In this document: piece by piece, positions 7,886 through 15,356 of the stretch
Numbering within the stretch: position 1 is the stretch's first letter
How the letters are laid out: the number at the start of each line of letters is the position of its first letter
Assembly: GCA_021162125.1 (NCBI GenBank)
Contig: JAGGZG010000294.1
Location: 1-20,682, forward strand
DNA: 20,682 nt
Direction of reading: 5' to 3'
Source: Anaerolineae bacterium
GTDB taxonomy: Bacteria > Chloroflexota > Anaerolineae > JACIWR01
The notes under the pieces: generated by a model
What the model was told of the DNA's origin: nothing
What the model saw: the letters and a program-made list of their open reading frames with translations, nothing else
Databases searched by the model: none
Position numbers and translations under genes: made by a program

Positions 7886-8458
7886 TTACCTGTGATTGAT
7901 GCCGAGGACCAATACGGGGATGTCGATGTCAGAGACGCCACGCTGCTCCAGATCCCACACAAACTGTTCGAAATACGAAACGCCGGTAGACATCTCGTCG
8001 GCGAATTCCTTGACCGGCACAACTTCTATTCCAACATCAATCACACCGAGTTTGTGAAATATTGTCATCTTGGCACAGACGTTGTAGACCATAAAGGCAT
8101 ACTTTCCGAACTGCACCTCTACCCCTACACGGTTCTTCACAAAATCCATCTCACGGAAAGCGCCTGAGAACGAGTTGTCCAGACGGTAGTCACCCACATA
8201 ATATTCTGTCGGATATTCGCACGCAATCCTATAAGTGTGCCATTCCAGTTCTTCAAATTTTGCCTTGAAAGCTTTGTTGAGTGCGCGAGGGCTATACAAC
8301 TTCCGCCCAGGCATAGTCTTTTCGCGACTGGTCTTTGTCTTGTGCTTCTCACTGTCTATCGCAGCAATAACCCGCTCAACCTCGCGTAACTCGACTGCGA
8401 ACTGTGCCTCGATGATTTCTCGACCGCCGCTGAATGAGTAGATGCCCACGATTTTCAT
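7886..8458 (-). CDS. Type II restriction endonuclease, BstYI/BglII-like
   Basis: The gene encodes 190 residues from the ATG at 8458. That start overlaps the methyltransferase stop by 4 bp (ATGA), and the product then opens MKIVGIYS, like my recollection of BstYI. The recalled resemblance runs along the protein: AIDSE, SREKT, LYSPRALNKAF, then the core DFVKNRVGVEVQFGKYAF and EMSTGVSYFEQ. In BglII the active site is D84...E93-V-Q95; here D105, E114 and Q116 have identical spacing, giving the Gln variant of the PD-(D/E)xK site. BstYI cuts RGATCY and BglII cuts AGATCT, so a GATC-centred site is expected; the exact site is inference. The gene follows its methyltransferase, so the host is protected first. 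Its lower GC than the surrounding genes suggests transfer. Confidence 0.88.
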   Translation of the reverse strand: MKIVGIYSFSGGREIIEAQFAVELREVERVIAAIDSEKHKTKTSREKTMPGRKLYSPRALNKAFKAKFEELEWHTYRIACEYPTEYYVGDYRLDNSFSGAFREMDFVKNRVGVEVQFGKYAFMVYNVCAKMTIFHKLGVIDVGIEVVPVKEFADEMSTGVSYFEQFVWDLEQRGVSDIDIPVLVLGINHR

Positions 8459-9441
8459 TCGTAGCCCTCTCTTTTGTCTAACAACCGCCTTTGAGTCACG
8501 TCTTGCCATTCTTTTGGCACCTGTGCTACCCTTTCCCTTCCCGTGGGCTGATAGACGGGTTTACCAAGGGGGCGGTAAGGCAAAACACCGTTGAAGTACG
8601 CTTCAATGCGTTCACGGGCTATATCAACGTACTTGGCCTCTTGTTCACTGCCCATCACGCGACGATTGTGCATGATGCCGGCAATGAGCGAAGTGCCTAC
8701 CCCCATGTAAGGGTCGAACACCCAATCCCCCTCATTTGTCAGCGCCAGAACGCATCTCTCCACCAATGCAATAGGATACTGACAAGAGTGGATCGTCTTT
8801 TCCGGATGGTTAGATTTGACGTTCGGAATATCCCAAAAGGCAGCTTCCCATTCTTTGGCCAGGAACTCCCAAACGTCTGAGGGGTTCTTACCCAAAGGAT
8901 TACCTGACAATTGCCCTTTCCTGGGGCCTTTGTAGTGTCGCTTCCCCGGATACTTGGAGGGCACACGCACAGCATCCAAATTAAATATGTAGTCGTCACT
9001 TTTAGTAAACCACAGAATCGTCTCGTACCGCCCTGAAAAACGTTTGGATGCGTGCAGCCCGTGCCCAAAACGCCAAACAATCCGATTTCTCAAACGCAAA
9101 CCGAGCTTTTTGAAAATATCATAGTAAAGAATGTCTAAAGGATAAACCTCCCCATTGTCCACAAAGTTCCCTACCTGCCAACAAATGCTCCCATTTTCCC
9201 TGAGTACACGGTAGAGCTCAGCAATGATTTGCGCCTGTGTATCCAGATATTCGCCGATGGAGACGCGGTCCTCGTATTCTTTGCCCAGGTTGTAAGGGGG
9301 CGAAGTGATGATCAGGCTCACTGAGCTATCTGGAATGGTGGCGACAAAGTCGCTTACATCCCCGTGGTAGAGAATGATGTCGGCCTCTGGGTCAAAGTGA
9401 TCTGCAATTTTCCTGGGGGCATCGAAAAGTGGTAAATTCAT
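8455..9441 (-). CDS. Type II DNA methyltransferase, probably N4-cytosine, beta class
   Basis: This 328-residue protein has the catalytic motif TSPPY at 46-50 (IITSPPYNLGKEY) and, near the C-terminus, the SAM-binding motif FDPYMGVGTS at 242-251. Catalytic motif first and SAM motif last is the beta arrangement. The Ser in SPPY is more common in N4-cytosine than in N6-adenine enzymes, which often have DPPY. The region of about 120-215 would be the target recognition domain. It should methylate the GATC-centred site cut by the downstream nuclease. A GAGGTGATT site precedes the ATG. Composition is more AT-rich than neighbouring genes, matching the nuclease gene. No controller protein is visible. 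Confidence 0.92.
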   Translation of the reverse strand: MNLPLFDAPRKIADHFDPEADIILYHGDVSDFVATIPDSSVSLIITSPPYNLGKEYEDRVSIGEYLDTQAQIIAELYRVLRENGSICWQVGNFVDNGEVYPLDILYYDIFKKLGLRLRNRIVWRFGHGLHASKRFSGRYETILWFTKSDDYIFNLDAVRVPSKYPGKRHYKGPRKGQLSGNPLGKNPSDVWEFLAKEWEAAFWDIPNVKSNHPEKTIHSCQYPIALVERCVLALTNEGDWVFDPYMGVGTSLIAGIMHNRRVMGSEQEAKYVDIARERIEAYFNGVLPYRPLGKPVYQPTGRERVAQVPKEWQDVTQRRLLDKREGYE

Positions 9442-9488
9442 AGAATCACCTCAATTGCCAAACTCAGAAGGGCCATCAGTAAGATAGT

Positions 9489-9538
9489 CCCCGATCAGCC
9501 GATGGACTCGTATCGGCTGAATCCGGTTCATCGGGTGA
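9489..9538. repeat. Nested inverted repeat upstream of the R-M operon
   Basis: CAGCCGAT (9496-9503) and ATCGGCTG (9512-9519) form an 8-bp stem around an 8-nt loop. The outer words CCCGAT (9490-9495) and ATCGGG (9530-9535) are also inverted. It lies between the alcohol dehydrogenase 3' end and the methyltransferase start. It shares CAGCCGAT and CATCGGGTGA with the segment at 921-982. It may end the dehydrogenase transcript. Confidence 0.5.
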
Positions 9539-9542
9539 CTGA

Positions 9543-10709
9543 TCAGAAATCGATCTCCTTACCCTCGTAAGCGTAGCGGAAGAGTTGCTCGCTCTGCTCG
9601 GTACTCGGTACGCGGATGCTGGTGACCATTTGGGTGTCGGTCTCCGCGTTCGCCACCAGCTTGGGTAGGTTGGCCTCGAAATCCTCCTGGGTTATGCCCA
9701 ATTCGCGGATGCTCAAAGGCTGGTCAATCTGCCGGGCCAGGTCGCGGATGGCTTTCACCAAGCTGGCGGCTCCCTCTTCCTCGTTGCCAGCGGGCAGCCC
9801 CAGGAAGCGGGCGATCTCAGCGTAGCGCGTCCCCCCGCCCCGCGCCGAGAACTCGATGGTGTAGGGCAGGAACAGGCTGACTGCGCGACCGTGGGGCACG
9901 TGGAAGACCCCGCCCAGGGCATGGCCCAGGGCGTGGGCCAGGGCGGCCATCGAATTGCCAAAGCCCAGCCCGGCAATACAGGCCGCGTTGTGCATCCTCT
10001 CCCGTGCCTCGAGATCCTCACTACCATTAGCGTAGGCGCGGGGCAGATACTCAAAGACGAGCTGGATGGCCTTGAGGCACAATCCGTCGCAGAAGTCGTT
10101 GCGCCAGGCACTGGTGTACCCCTCCACGGCGTGGGTCAAGGCATCCATGCCTGTGTCGGCGGTGATCCGTGGCGGTAGGTTCACCGTAAAAACCGGGTCG
10201 ACGATAGCCACATCGGCCATTGACTCCCGCGCCCCCAGGGCCAGCTTGCGCTGTTCCTCGGTGTCGGTGAGAACGGTGGCCCAGGTGACCTCCGAGCCGG
10301 TGCCGCTGGTGGTAGGGATGGCGATGAGACGCGCTTTCTGGCGCAGGCCCAGCTCGATGAAAGGGTTGATCCCGGCGGGGTCCAGGTCGGGCCGCTCGTA
10401 GAGGATCCACATCGCCTTGGCCGCGTCCATGCTCGACCCGCCGCCCAGGCCGACGATCCAGTCGGGGGCAAAGTCGCGCATGACCTCCGCACCCCGGCGC
10501 ACGGTCTGCAGCGAGGGATCGGGTTCCACCTCGGCGAAGACCGCCACTTGCATCCCGGCCGCGTGCAGGTGCTCTTTGACCATGTCCACGAAACCGAGCT
10601 TGAGAATGGTGGGATCGGTGACGATGAAGGCCCGTTCTCCGTGAAGCGTATCCAGGTGACTGAGGGCGTCCTCACCGTAGACGACATCGGGACTGTTGAA
10701 ATACCACAC
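9543..10709 (-). CDS. Iron-containing (group III) alcohol dehydrogenase
   Basis: A GTG start at 10709 is preferred: GGAGGAG lies 7 nt upstream, and the product then begins at the usual family position (VWYFNSPDVVYGEDAL), giving 388 residues. A GTG 24 bp earlier would place the binding site inside the gene. The NAD(P) loop GLGGGSSMDAAKAM lies at about 87-100, followed by TTSGTGSEVT. Metal ligands fit D189, H193 (DTGMDALTHAVEGYTS), H259 and H273 (VPHGRA), as in FucO-type enzymes. It should interconvert primary alcohols or diols and aldehydes. It follows the GDPD and SCP2 genes after a 122-bp spacer that carries a long inverted repeat, so cotranscription is uncertain. Together with the AOR it gives the window two aldehyde enzymes. 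Confidence 0.93.
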   Translation of the reverse strand: MWYFNSPDVVYGEDALSHLDTLHGERAFIVTDPTILKLGFVDMVKEHLHAAGMQVAVFAEVEPDPSLQTVRRGAEVMRDFAPDWIVGLGGGSSMDAAKAMWILYERPDLDPAGINPFIELGLRQKARLIAIPTTSGTGSEVTWATVLTDTEEQRKLALGARESMADVAIVDPVFTVNLPPRITADTGMDALTHAVEGYTSAWRNDFCDGLCLKAIQLVFEYLPRAYANGSEDLEARERMHNAACIAGLGFGNSMAALAHALGHALGGVFHVPHGRAVSLFLPYTIEFSARGGGTRYAEIARFLGLPAGNEEEGAASLVKAIRDLARQIDQPLSIRELGITQEDFEANLPKLVANAETDTQMVTSIRVPSTEQSEQLFRYAYEGKEIDF

Positions 10710-10731
10710 GGTCTTTCTCCTCCAGCTATTC

Positions 10732-10829
10732 ACCCTCCCGCAGGTTTGGGAGGGATTCTCACGGTGAAAGAGATTTCTGCGTCCTCTTTTCTACCCCTGG
10801 CAGACCAATTCCTGAACCTGCGGGAGGGT
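10732..10829. repeat. 98-bp unit bounded by perfect 15-bp inverted repeats
   Basis: ACCCTCCCGCAGGTT at 10732-10746 and its exact reverse complement at 10815-10829 enclose 68 bp. A smaller stem (CCTCCC with GGGAGG) lies at the left end. The unit nearly fills the spacer between the SCP2 stop and the dehydrogenase start. Short length, terminal inverted repeats and no coding content resemble a miniature element, but I see no clear target-site duplication. Confidence 0.55.
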
Positions 10830-10831
10830 AG

Positions 10832-11242
10832 TTACCCAGGGAACTCGGTTGGGATCAGCGTGCAGCAGTTCACCAATTCGGCAGCGGCCTTGGGCACTTT
10901 CATGATTTTCATCATGTTGCCCTTGAGCTTGAGCTTGCGGGTCATCATCCCCTTGATGGGGTCCAATTGCTTCTCGATGACCTTGCGCCAGGTCCCCAGC
11001 GTCGCCGAGATGACAAATTCGGGCTTCTTTTCATCGGGGTTGGCCACCCGGCCAGCACTGCGGCACTTCCCGTGCCAGAGGTCCATGTACAGGTAGACCG
11101 GTTCGGTCAGACTGCCCTCCGGCTCGACGATGAAGTAAAAGTCGCCCTCCCAGGTGGCCGCCGCCTGGGCATAAGGCTCGCTTTTGTTGAGCTCCTCGCA
11201 CAGAGCTTTGACCCACTCGTCCGTTGGGAATTTGATCGCCAT
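10832..11242 (-). CDS. SCP2 sterol-binding-domain protein
   Basis: The 136-residue protein matches the small stand-alone SCP2 (sterol carrier protein 2) fold. It has a WEGDFYFIVEPEG strand pair, VYLYMDLWHGKCR, a FVISATLGTWRKVIEKQLDP segment, and GMMTRKLKLKGNMMKIM, the latter matching the G-x-L-x-h-x-G-(D/N) block of the family. These domains form a hydrophobic tunnel that binds fatty-acyl or sterol-like ligands. The start is clear: AAAGGAGG lies upstream of the ATG, and a second AGG-AGG overlaps the stop of the GDPD gene 13 bp upstream. The operon link to a glycerophosphodiesterase suggests lipid handling. The ligand is unknown. Confidence 0.85.
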   Translation of the reverse strand: MAIKFPTDEWVKALCEELNKSEPYAQAAATWEGDFYFIVEPEGSLTEPVYLYMDLWHGKCRSAGRVANPDEKKPEFVISATLGTWRKVIEKQLDPIKGMMTRKLKLKGNMMKIMKVPKAAAELVNCCTLIPTEFPG

Positions 11243-11255
11243 TTTGTATCCTCCT

Positions 11256-12029
11256 TTACCTCCTTTGTGACATCCCTTGACGCAACACGTCGGGACGATT
11301 GGTGATAATAGCGTCCACCCCCAGGTCCAACAAGCGGCGCATCTCGTCAGGGTCGTCCACCGTCCACACGTTTATCCGGTAACCTTTGGCCTTCATCGCT
11401 CGCACGTAAGCCGGAGTAACCATGACAAAATCCGGGTGACGCGCTTCGTGAGGGGCCAGGGGTGCGAGCCAGGCCCGCCGCAGGTACACGGGCAGGTCGT
11501 GGGCATAGAGCAGGCCGGTGGGGATGTGCCGGTTCAGCGATTTTACCCGTCGCAGGGCCAGGGGATGAAACGAGGAAACGATCACCCGCTCCACCAGGTT
11601 ATTGTCCTCGATCAAACGCACCACCTCGGTCTCCAACCCGGTGTTCGCCAGGGTGAAAGGGAGCTTGATTTCGATGTTCAACAGCAGGCGATGGCCGACG
11701 GCGTCCATCACCTCTTGCAAAGTGGGGATGTGCTCGCCGGCGAAAGCAGCGTCGAACCACGATCCGGCGTCCAGGGCTTGCAGCTCGGCCAGAGTCTTTT
11801 CCACCACCGCGCCGCTGCTATTGGTGGTAGCGTCCACGGTGAAATCGTGGATGACCACCGCCTCGCCATCCCTGGAGAGTTGCACGTCCAGTTCCACACC
11901 GTCGGCTCCCAGCTCCGCTGCCAGGCGGAAAGCGGAGAGAGTGTTGGCCGGGGCCTGGGCGCTGGCCCCTCGATGAGCGAAGTTCAGCACGCGCCCTTTG
12001 TAGAAGTAATCCAGGTCTGCAATAGTCAT
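11256..12029 (-). CDS. Glycerophosphodiester phosphodiesterase (GDPD family)
   Basis: The 257-residue TIM-barrel protein has the family signature NFAHRGASAQAPANTLSAF, in which His and Arg are catalytic, followed by GADGVELDVQLSRDGEAVVIHD with the metal-binding Glu and Asp and the second catalytic His. LLNIEIK, VIVSSFHP and NVWTVDDPDEM are later conserved blocks, and the protein ends in the usual GVDAIITNRPD. No signal peptide is seen, so it is probably cytoplasmic, like UgpQ. It hydrolyses glycerophosphodiesters to glycerol-3-phosphate and an alcohol. It is 13 bp upstream of the SCP2 gene and 64 bp downstream of the AAA+ ATPase gene. Confidence 0.94.
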   Translation of the reverse strand: MTIADLDYFYKGRVLNFAHRGASAQAPANTLSAFRLAAELGADGVELDVQLSRDGEAVVIHDFTVDATTNSSGAVVEKTLAELQALDAGSWFDAAFAGEHIPTLQEVMDAVGHRLLLNIEIKLPFTLANTGLETEVVRLIEDNNLVERVIVSSFHPLALRRVKSLNRHIPTGLLYAHDLPVYLRRAWLAPLAPHEARHPDFVMVTPAYVRAMKAKGYRINVWTVDDPDEMRRLLDLGVDAIITNRPDVLRQGMSQRR

Positions 12030-12093
12030 CTCGACCCTTCTTCGTAGGCAATCACGGTGAAACCAGCGCGGGCGTACAAGACGTAAAAAGCGA

Positions 12094-13386
12094 CTATAGC
12101 TCCACGAAGTATGCCTCGCACGCCCGGTTGATCAGATCGCGGCTGAGCTCCGGTTTAACGTTCAGGTAGCGGGCGATGTCTATAATCTCATCCACAATAT
12201 CGCGTGGCTGGCACGAGCGCAGCGGACGGCCAGGTTTGAGATAGTGTTCTTTGATAAGATACGCCAGCGCTTCGTCGTCGTAGGGCACGCCGCGCACTTT
12301 ACACACCCGCTTGAAAATTTTCCGGTACTCGTCGAAGGTCGGGTCGCCGACGTAGATTTTGTGCCGGATGCGGCGCAGAAATGCCTCGTCCACCAGATCT
12401 TTGGGCTCCAGGTTGGTGGAAAAGACGATGAGCACCTCGAAGGGCACCTCGATCTTGCGCCCCGTGTGTAGGGTCAGGTAATCCACCCGTTTCTCCAGAG
12501 GTACGATCCAGCGGTTGAGGAGATCACGGGGGCGCACCTGTTGCCGCCCGAAGTCGTCAATGAGGAGCATCCCGCAGTTGGCCTTCACCTGGAACGGGGC
12601 CTCGTAGTATTTGTTGGCCTCGTTGTAGGTCAGGTCCAGCCCCTCCAGAGTAAGCTCTCCCCCGGTGACGATCACCGGCCGGTGGACGCGCACCCAGCGC
12701 CAATCGGTGTTACCACGCCCTCGTCCTCGCCCACCTTCCCCGGCACTTTCTGCCCGCTGGTGGCTGGCCTCGTCGAAGACCTTGATGATCTGCCCGTCCA
12801 CCTCGATGGCGTAGGGCACGTAGATGTCGTTCTGGAACACCATCCGACCAATGCTTTCGGCAATGGACGTCTTACCATCGCCGGACGGGCCATACAAGAA
12901 GATGGCCCGTCCAGAATTGGCCGCCGGGCCGATGCGGCTGAACGTATCCTCGTTGATCACCAGGTGGGCGAGAGCTTTGCGCATGGCCCGCTGGTGGATG
13001 GTGACGCTGGACAGTGGCTGTTGGCGCACAGCATGGGCATAGGCTTCCAAAGGAACCGGCGCCGGCCCGACGTATTCACTGCGCTCCAAAATCTCGCGCG
13101 CCTTCTCGCTCCCCTTGCTGGTGATTGTGTACTGGTAAGCGGCTGCGCCCAGCCCGCCTGCCCCTTTGACCTCGCAGTATTGTTCCCTTTTGAGGAACTC
13201 CAGCGCCTCCTCTACCACGCCGGCGAAAGGCAACTTGACCCGCTCTGCGATCTCGTAGCCGGTGATGTACCCCACGAAGTACATCACTTTGAGCACCAGG
13301 TCGGAGATGAACCCCAAGTTGAGCCCCGTATCCTCGACCGAATTCACCGGAGAAGGTTCGAACCCCTGTATCTCTGCGCCTGCCAT
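12094..13386 (-). CDS. AAA+ ATPase with N-terminal winged-helix-like domain
   Basis: The 430-residue protein starts with an alpha-helical winged-helix-like region (about 22-100: a helix with ITGYEIAERV, then FLKREQYCEVKG and a YQYTITSKGSEKA wing). The AAA+ core has Walker A GPSGDGKT (166-173), Walker B MLLIDDFGR (273-281) and the sensor-1 strand VFSTN (321-325). FLRRIRHKIYVGDPT probably supplies Arg finger and sensor elements. A Gly/Arg-rich loop (217-226) interrupts the core. It is not a sigma54 activator, because the GAFTGA motif is absent. It starts 3 bp after the stop of the response-regulator gene, so the pair are almost certainly cotranscribed. Function unknown; chaperone-like remodelling under two-component control is an inference. 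Confidence 0.85.
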   Translation of the reverse strand: MAGAEIQGFEPSPVNSVEDTGLNLGFISDLVLKVMYFVGYITGYEIAERVKLPFAGVVEEALEFLKREQYCEVKGAGGLGAAAYQYTITSKGSEKAREILERSEYVGPAPVPLEAYAHAVRQQPLSSVTIHQRAMRKALAHLVINEDTFSRIGPAANSGRAIFLYGPSGDGKTSIAESIGRMVFQNDIYVPYAIEVDGQIIKVFDEASHQRAESAGEGGRGRGRGNTDWRWVRVHRPVIVTGGELTLEGLDLTYNEANKYYEAPFQVKANCGMLLIDDFGRQQVRPRDLLNRWIVPLEKRVDYLTLHTGRKIEVPFEVLIVFSTNLEPKDLVDEAFLRRIRHKIYVGDPTFDEYRKIFKRVCKVRGVPYDDEALAYLIKEHYLKPGRPLRSCQPRDIVDEIIDIARYLNVKPELSRDLINRACEAYFVEL

Positions 13387-13389
13387 GTG

Positions 13390-13791
13390 TCAGTCCCCGT
13401 TCTGTTCTTTCTTTGCAGCGTCGGCCAGAGCCCGGCGAATTGTGCCCAGGAGATCGCGGACTACGAATGGTTTGACCACGTAATCGTAGAATTTCCCTTT
13501 GTGTTCGATTACGCTCTTTAAGTTTTCCCGCTGCTCGCGGGCGGTGAGCATGATCACCGGCAAGTCATGGAAAGCCTCGTCTGACTTGATCTCGTCCAGT
13601 ACCTCCCAGCCATCCATGCCGACCATCATGATGTCCAGCAGCACAAGGTCTACCTGGTTTTTATGTAGCATCTCCAGGCCCTCTGGCCCGTCGTAAGCAG
13701 CCAGCACCTCGTACCCGGCCCCTTCTAGCATGAGCCGGCCCAAGGCAACCATACCCTTGTCGTCCTCGATCATCAGGATGCGTTTGGTCAT
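13390..13791 (-). CDS. Single-domain response regulator (CheY-like)
   Basis: The 133-residue protein is a lone receiver domain with the acidic pair D10/D11 (MIEDDKG), phospho-acceptor D53 (LLDIMM), T83 (MLTARE) and K107 (VVKPF). No output domain follows, so it must act through a partner; the AAA+ ATPase starting 3 bp downstream is the obvious candidate. No histidine kinase gene is in the window. The AGGAGGG before the ATG lies within a 31-bp tandem repeat (13794-13855), so a second copy of the binding-site sequence exists further upstream. Confidence 0.94.
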   Translation of the reverse strand: MTKRILMIEDDKGMVALGRLMLEGAGYEVLAAYDGPEGLEMLHKNQVDLVLLDIMMVGMDGWEVLDEIKSDEAFHDLPVIMLTAREQRENLKSVIEHKGKFYDYVVKPFVVRDLLGTIRRALADAAKKEQNGD

Positions 13792-13793
13792 CT

Positions 13794-13860
13794 CGCCCTC
13801 CTGTTGTGGGTCAGGTTGACAACCCGCCCTCCTGTTGTGGGTCGGGTTGCCAACCCGACC
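13794..13860. repeat. 31-bp tandem duplication plus palindrome between the DapA-Fae and response-regulator genes
   Basis: Two copies of a 31-bp unit (13794-13824 and 13825-13855) differ at two positions. The first contains the odd palindrome GGTTG-A-CAACC. The second extends to GGTCGGGTTG-C-CAACCCGACC (13840-13860), which can form a 9-bp stem touching the stop codon of the upstream gene. The unit includes CGCCCTCCTG, whose complement is the Shine-Dalgarno of the response-regulator gene. Confidence 0.7.
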
Positions 13861-15332
13861 TACGGCGCATAGCGGAAGGGGTGTCGTGCAGATTCTTTCT
13901 CGTTGAGCAACTCGTCGAGCTGGGGACGATTCTCCAGCGCCTTGCGGATGGCGTGGCGCATGGCCTTGTAATTATTGAAAGCGATCCGCGTGCGGATCGC
14001 GGCGGCAGGATGGACGAAGACGTTGGCGATCATGCACAGGTCATCCAGTGCATCCTGCGGGAGCACACCGGCGGCAACCTCGTGCTCGATGGCCAGGTTC
14101 ACTCCCCGCGCCGCCTCCTCGTACACGTGCCGCCGCTGCTTTTTGGTGCGCACCGTGACCGTGGGCACCAGCAGAGTGCGCGGTCGTTCGCAGATCACGC
14201 GCAACTCGTGGCCGGGGCGTGATTCGGCCAGCGCGCGCTCCATCGCCCGCCCCACAGGGCCGTCTTTGAGGCCCAGCAACAGGTCAATGTGAGCCACCTC
14301 CTGGAACGGCGGCCCGGCGAAGCCCTCTCCCACCTTCATGGTGAAATCCTCAAAGCGGACAGGGGTGCGCGGAATGGCCGGGAAATCGCTCGTGTAAACC
14401 TTTCCTCCCACCTCGAACTCGCGGCGCACGCGCGGAATCTTGCCCAGGTTCTCCAGTTGGATGCGCAGTTCCTCGCGGTCCTCGCGGCGGAAGGCTCCGC
14501 CGGGCATGATGGGATGGCGCGAGTCGCTCATCGGCAAGCCCATCATCTGCAGGCCCTCTTTGATGGCCTGCGTCGGCCCGCAGCGAGAGAAGATGCGCAC
14601 CAGTTTCTGGATTTTGGCCTGCCACGCCTGCGCCGTGGCCAGATCGCCCCGCTGGACGGCGGAGTAGATTTCCTGGTAAATATCGGGGATGAGGTTGCCC
14701 CCGGCCAGGATGGCCCCGTCGGCGCCGGCGGCCAGCGCCGCACACAGCATCTCGTCGTGGCCGACGAAGATGCCCACCACGCCTTTCACCTTCTCGAACA
14801 TGGCTTCCATGAAGGGCATGTCGCCGCTGGTGTCCTTGATGCCCACCACGTTTTCGAGGTCCTTAGCCATGCCCTCTGCCGTCCACCACTTGAAGTGGGT
14901 GCCCGCACACTGGGGTATGTTGTACAGGATGAGCGGGATGCCCACCTCGTTGAGCGCCTCGTAGTGCTCGTACACCTCGTTGAAGGTGGGTTTGAGGTAG
15001 TACGGGGCGGCGACCAGGGCCGCCGTGGCTCCGGCATCACGGGCCCAGGTGGTGAGGGCCACCGTCTCGCGGGTGCTGGCGCAAGCCGTGCCGGCCACCA
15101 CCGGCACGCGCCCATTCACCTCGTCCAGGCAAATCTCGATGACCCGCTTGCGTTCGTCCATCGAGAGGTAAGGGAACTCGCCCGTCGTCCCGCAGGGCAC
15201 AACGCCGTTCACGTGAGGCAGCACGTGGCGGATAAGCGTGCGATAGGCTGCCTCGTCAACCTCGTCCCGCGCAGTGAACGGCGTCACCAGCGCGGGAAAG
15301 ATGCCTTTGAACCAGTCAGGTTTCTTAGTCAT
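13860..15332 (-). CDS. DapA-family aldolase fused to formaldehyde-activating enzyme (Fae) domain, paralog 1
   Basis: The 490-residue protein has two domains. Residues 1-300 are a DapA/N-acetylneuraminate-lyase barrel with GTTGEFPYL (48-56), Tyr137 (LILYNIP) and Schiff-base Lys166 (VVGIKDTSG). After Tyr137 the sequence is NIPQCAG, so the Arg that binds the dicarboxylate substrate in true DapA is missing. After a linker (300-330), residues 331-490 match Fae: EVAHIDLLLGLKDGPVG, LLVPTVTVRTKKQ, AAGVLPQ, NVFVHPAAA, NNYKAMRHAIRKAL and a SARHPF tail like that of methylotroph Fae. The conserved His is present (H348), but the usual GPAQ motif is replaced by EEAA. Fae condenses formaldehyde with tetrahydromethanopterin; here a pyruvate-type aldolase that releases or uses formaldehyde is inferred. 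GGGAGG precedes the ATG. Confidence 0.9.
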   Translation of the reverse strand: MTKKPDWFKGIFPALVTPFTARDEVDEAAYRTLIRHVLPHVNGVVPCGTTGEFPYLSMDERKRVIEICLDEVNGRVPVVAGTACASTRETVALTTWARDAGATAALVAAPYYLKPTFNEVYEHYEALNEVGIPLILYNIPQCAGTHFKWWTAEGMAKDLENVVGIKDTSGDMPFMEAMFEKVKGVVGIFVGHDEMLCAALAAGADGAILAGGNLIPDIYQEIYSAVQRGDLATAQAWQAKIQKLVRIFSRCGPTQAIKEGLQMMGLPMSDSRHPIMPGGAFRREDREELRIQLENLGKIPRVRREFEVGGKVYTSDFPAIPRTPVRFEDFTMKVGEGFAGPPFQEVAHIDLLLGLKDGPVGRAMERALAESRPGHELRVICERPRTLLVPTVTVRTKKQRRHVYEEAARGVNLAIEHEVAAGVLPQDALDDLCMIANVFVHPAAAIRTRIAFNNYKAMRHAIRKALENRPQLDELLNEKESARHPFRYAP

Positions 15333-15356
15333 CAGATCCTCCCAGAGTATCCAGCT

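Noticed and set aside
12541..13521. Plus-strand open frame of 326 codons opposite the AAA+ ATPase
   Set aside because: Antisense shadow of a gene with clear Walker motifs.
13794..13860. Possible CRISPR repeats
   Set aside because: Only two 31-bp units, directly adjacent without spacers, and no cas gene.
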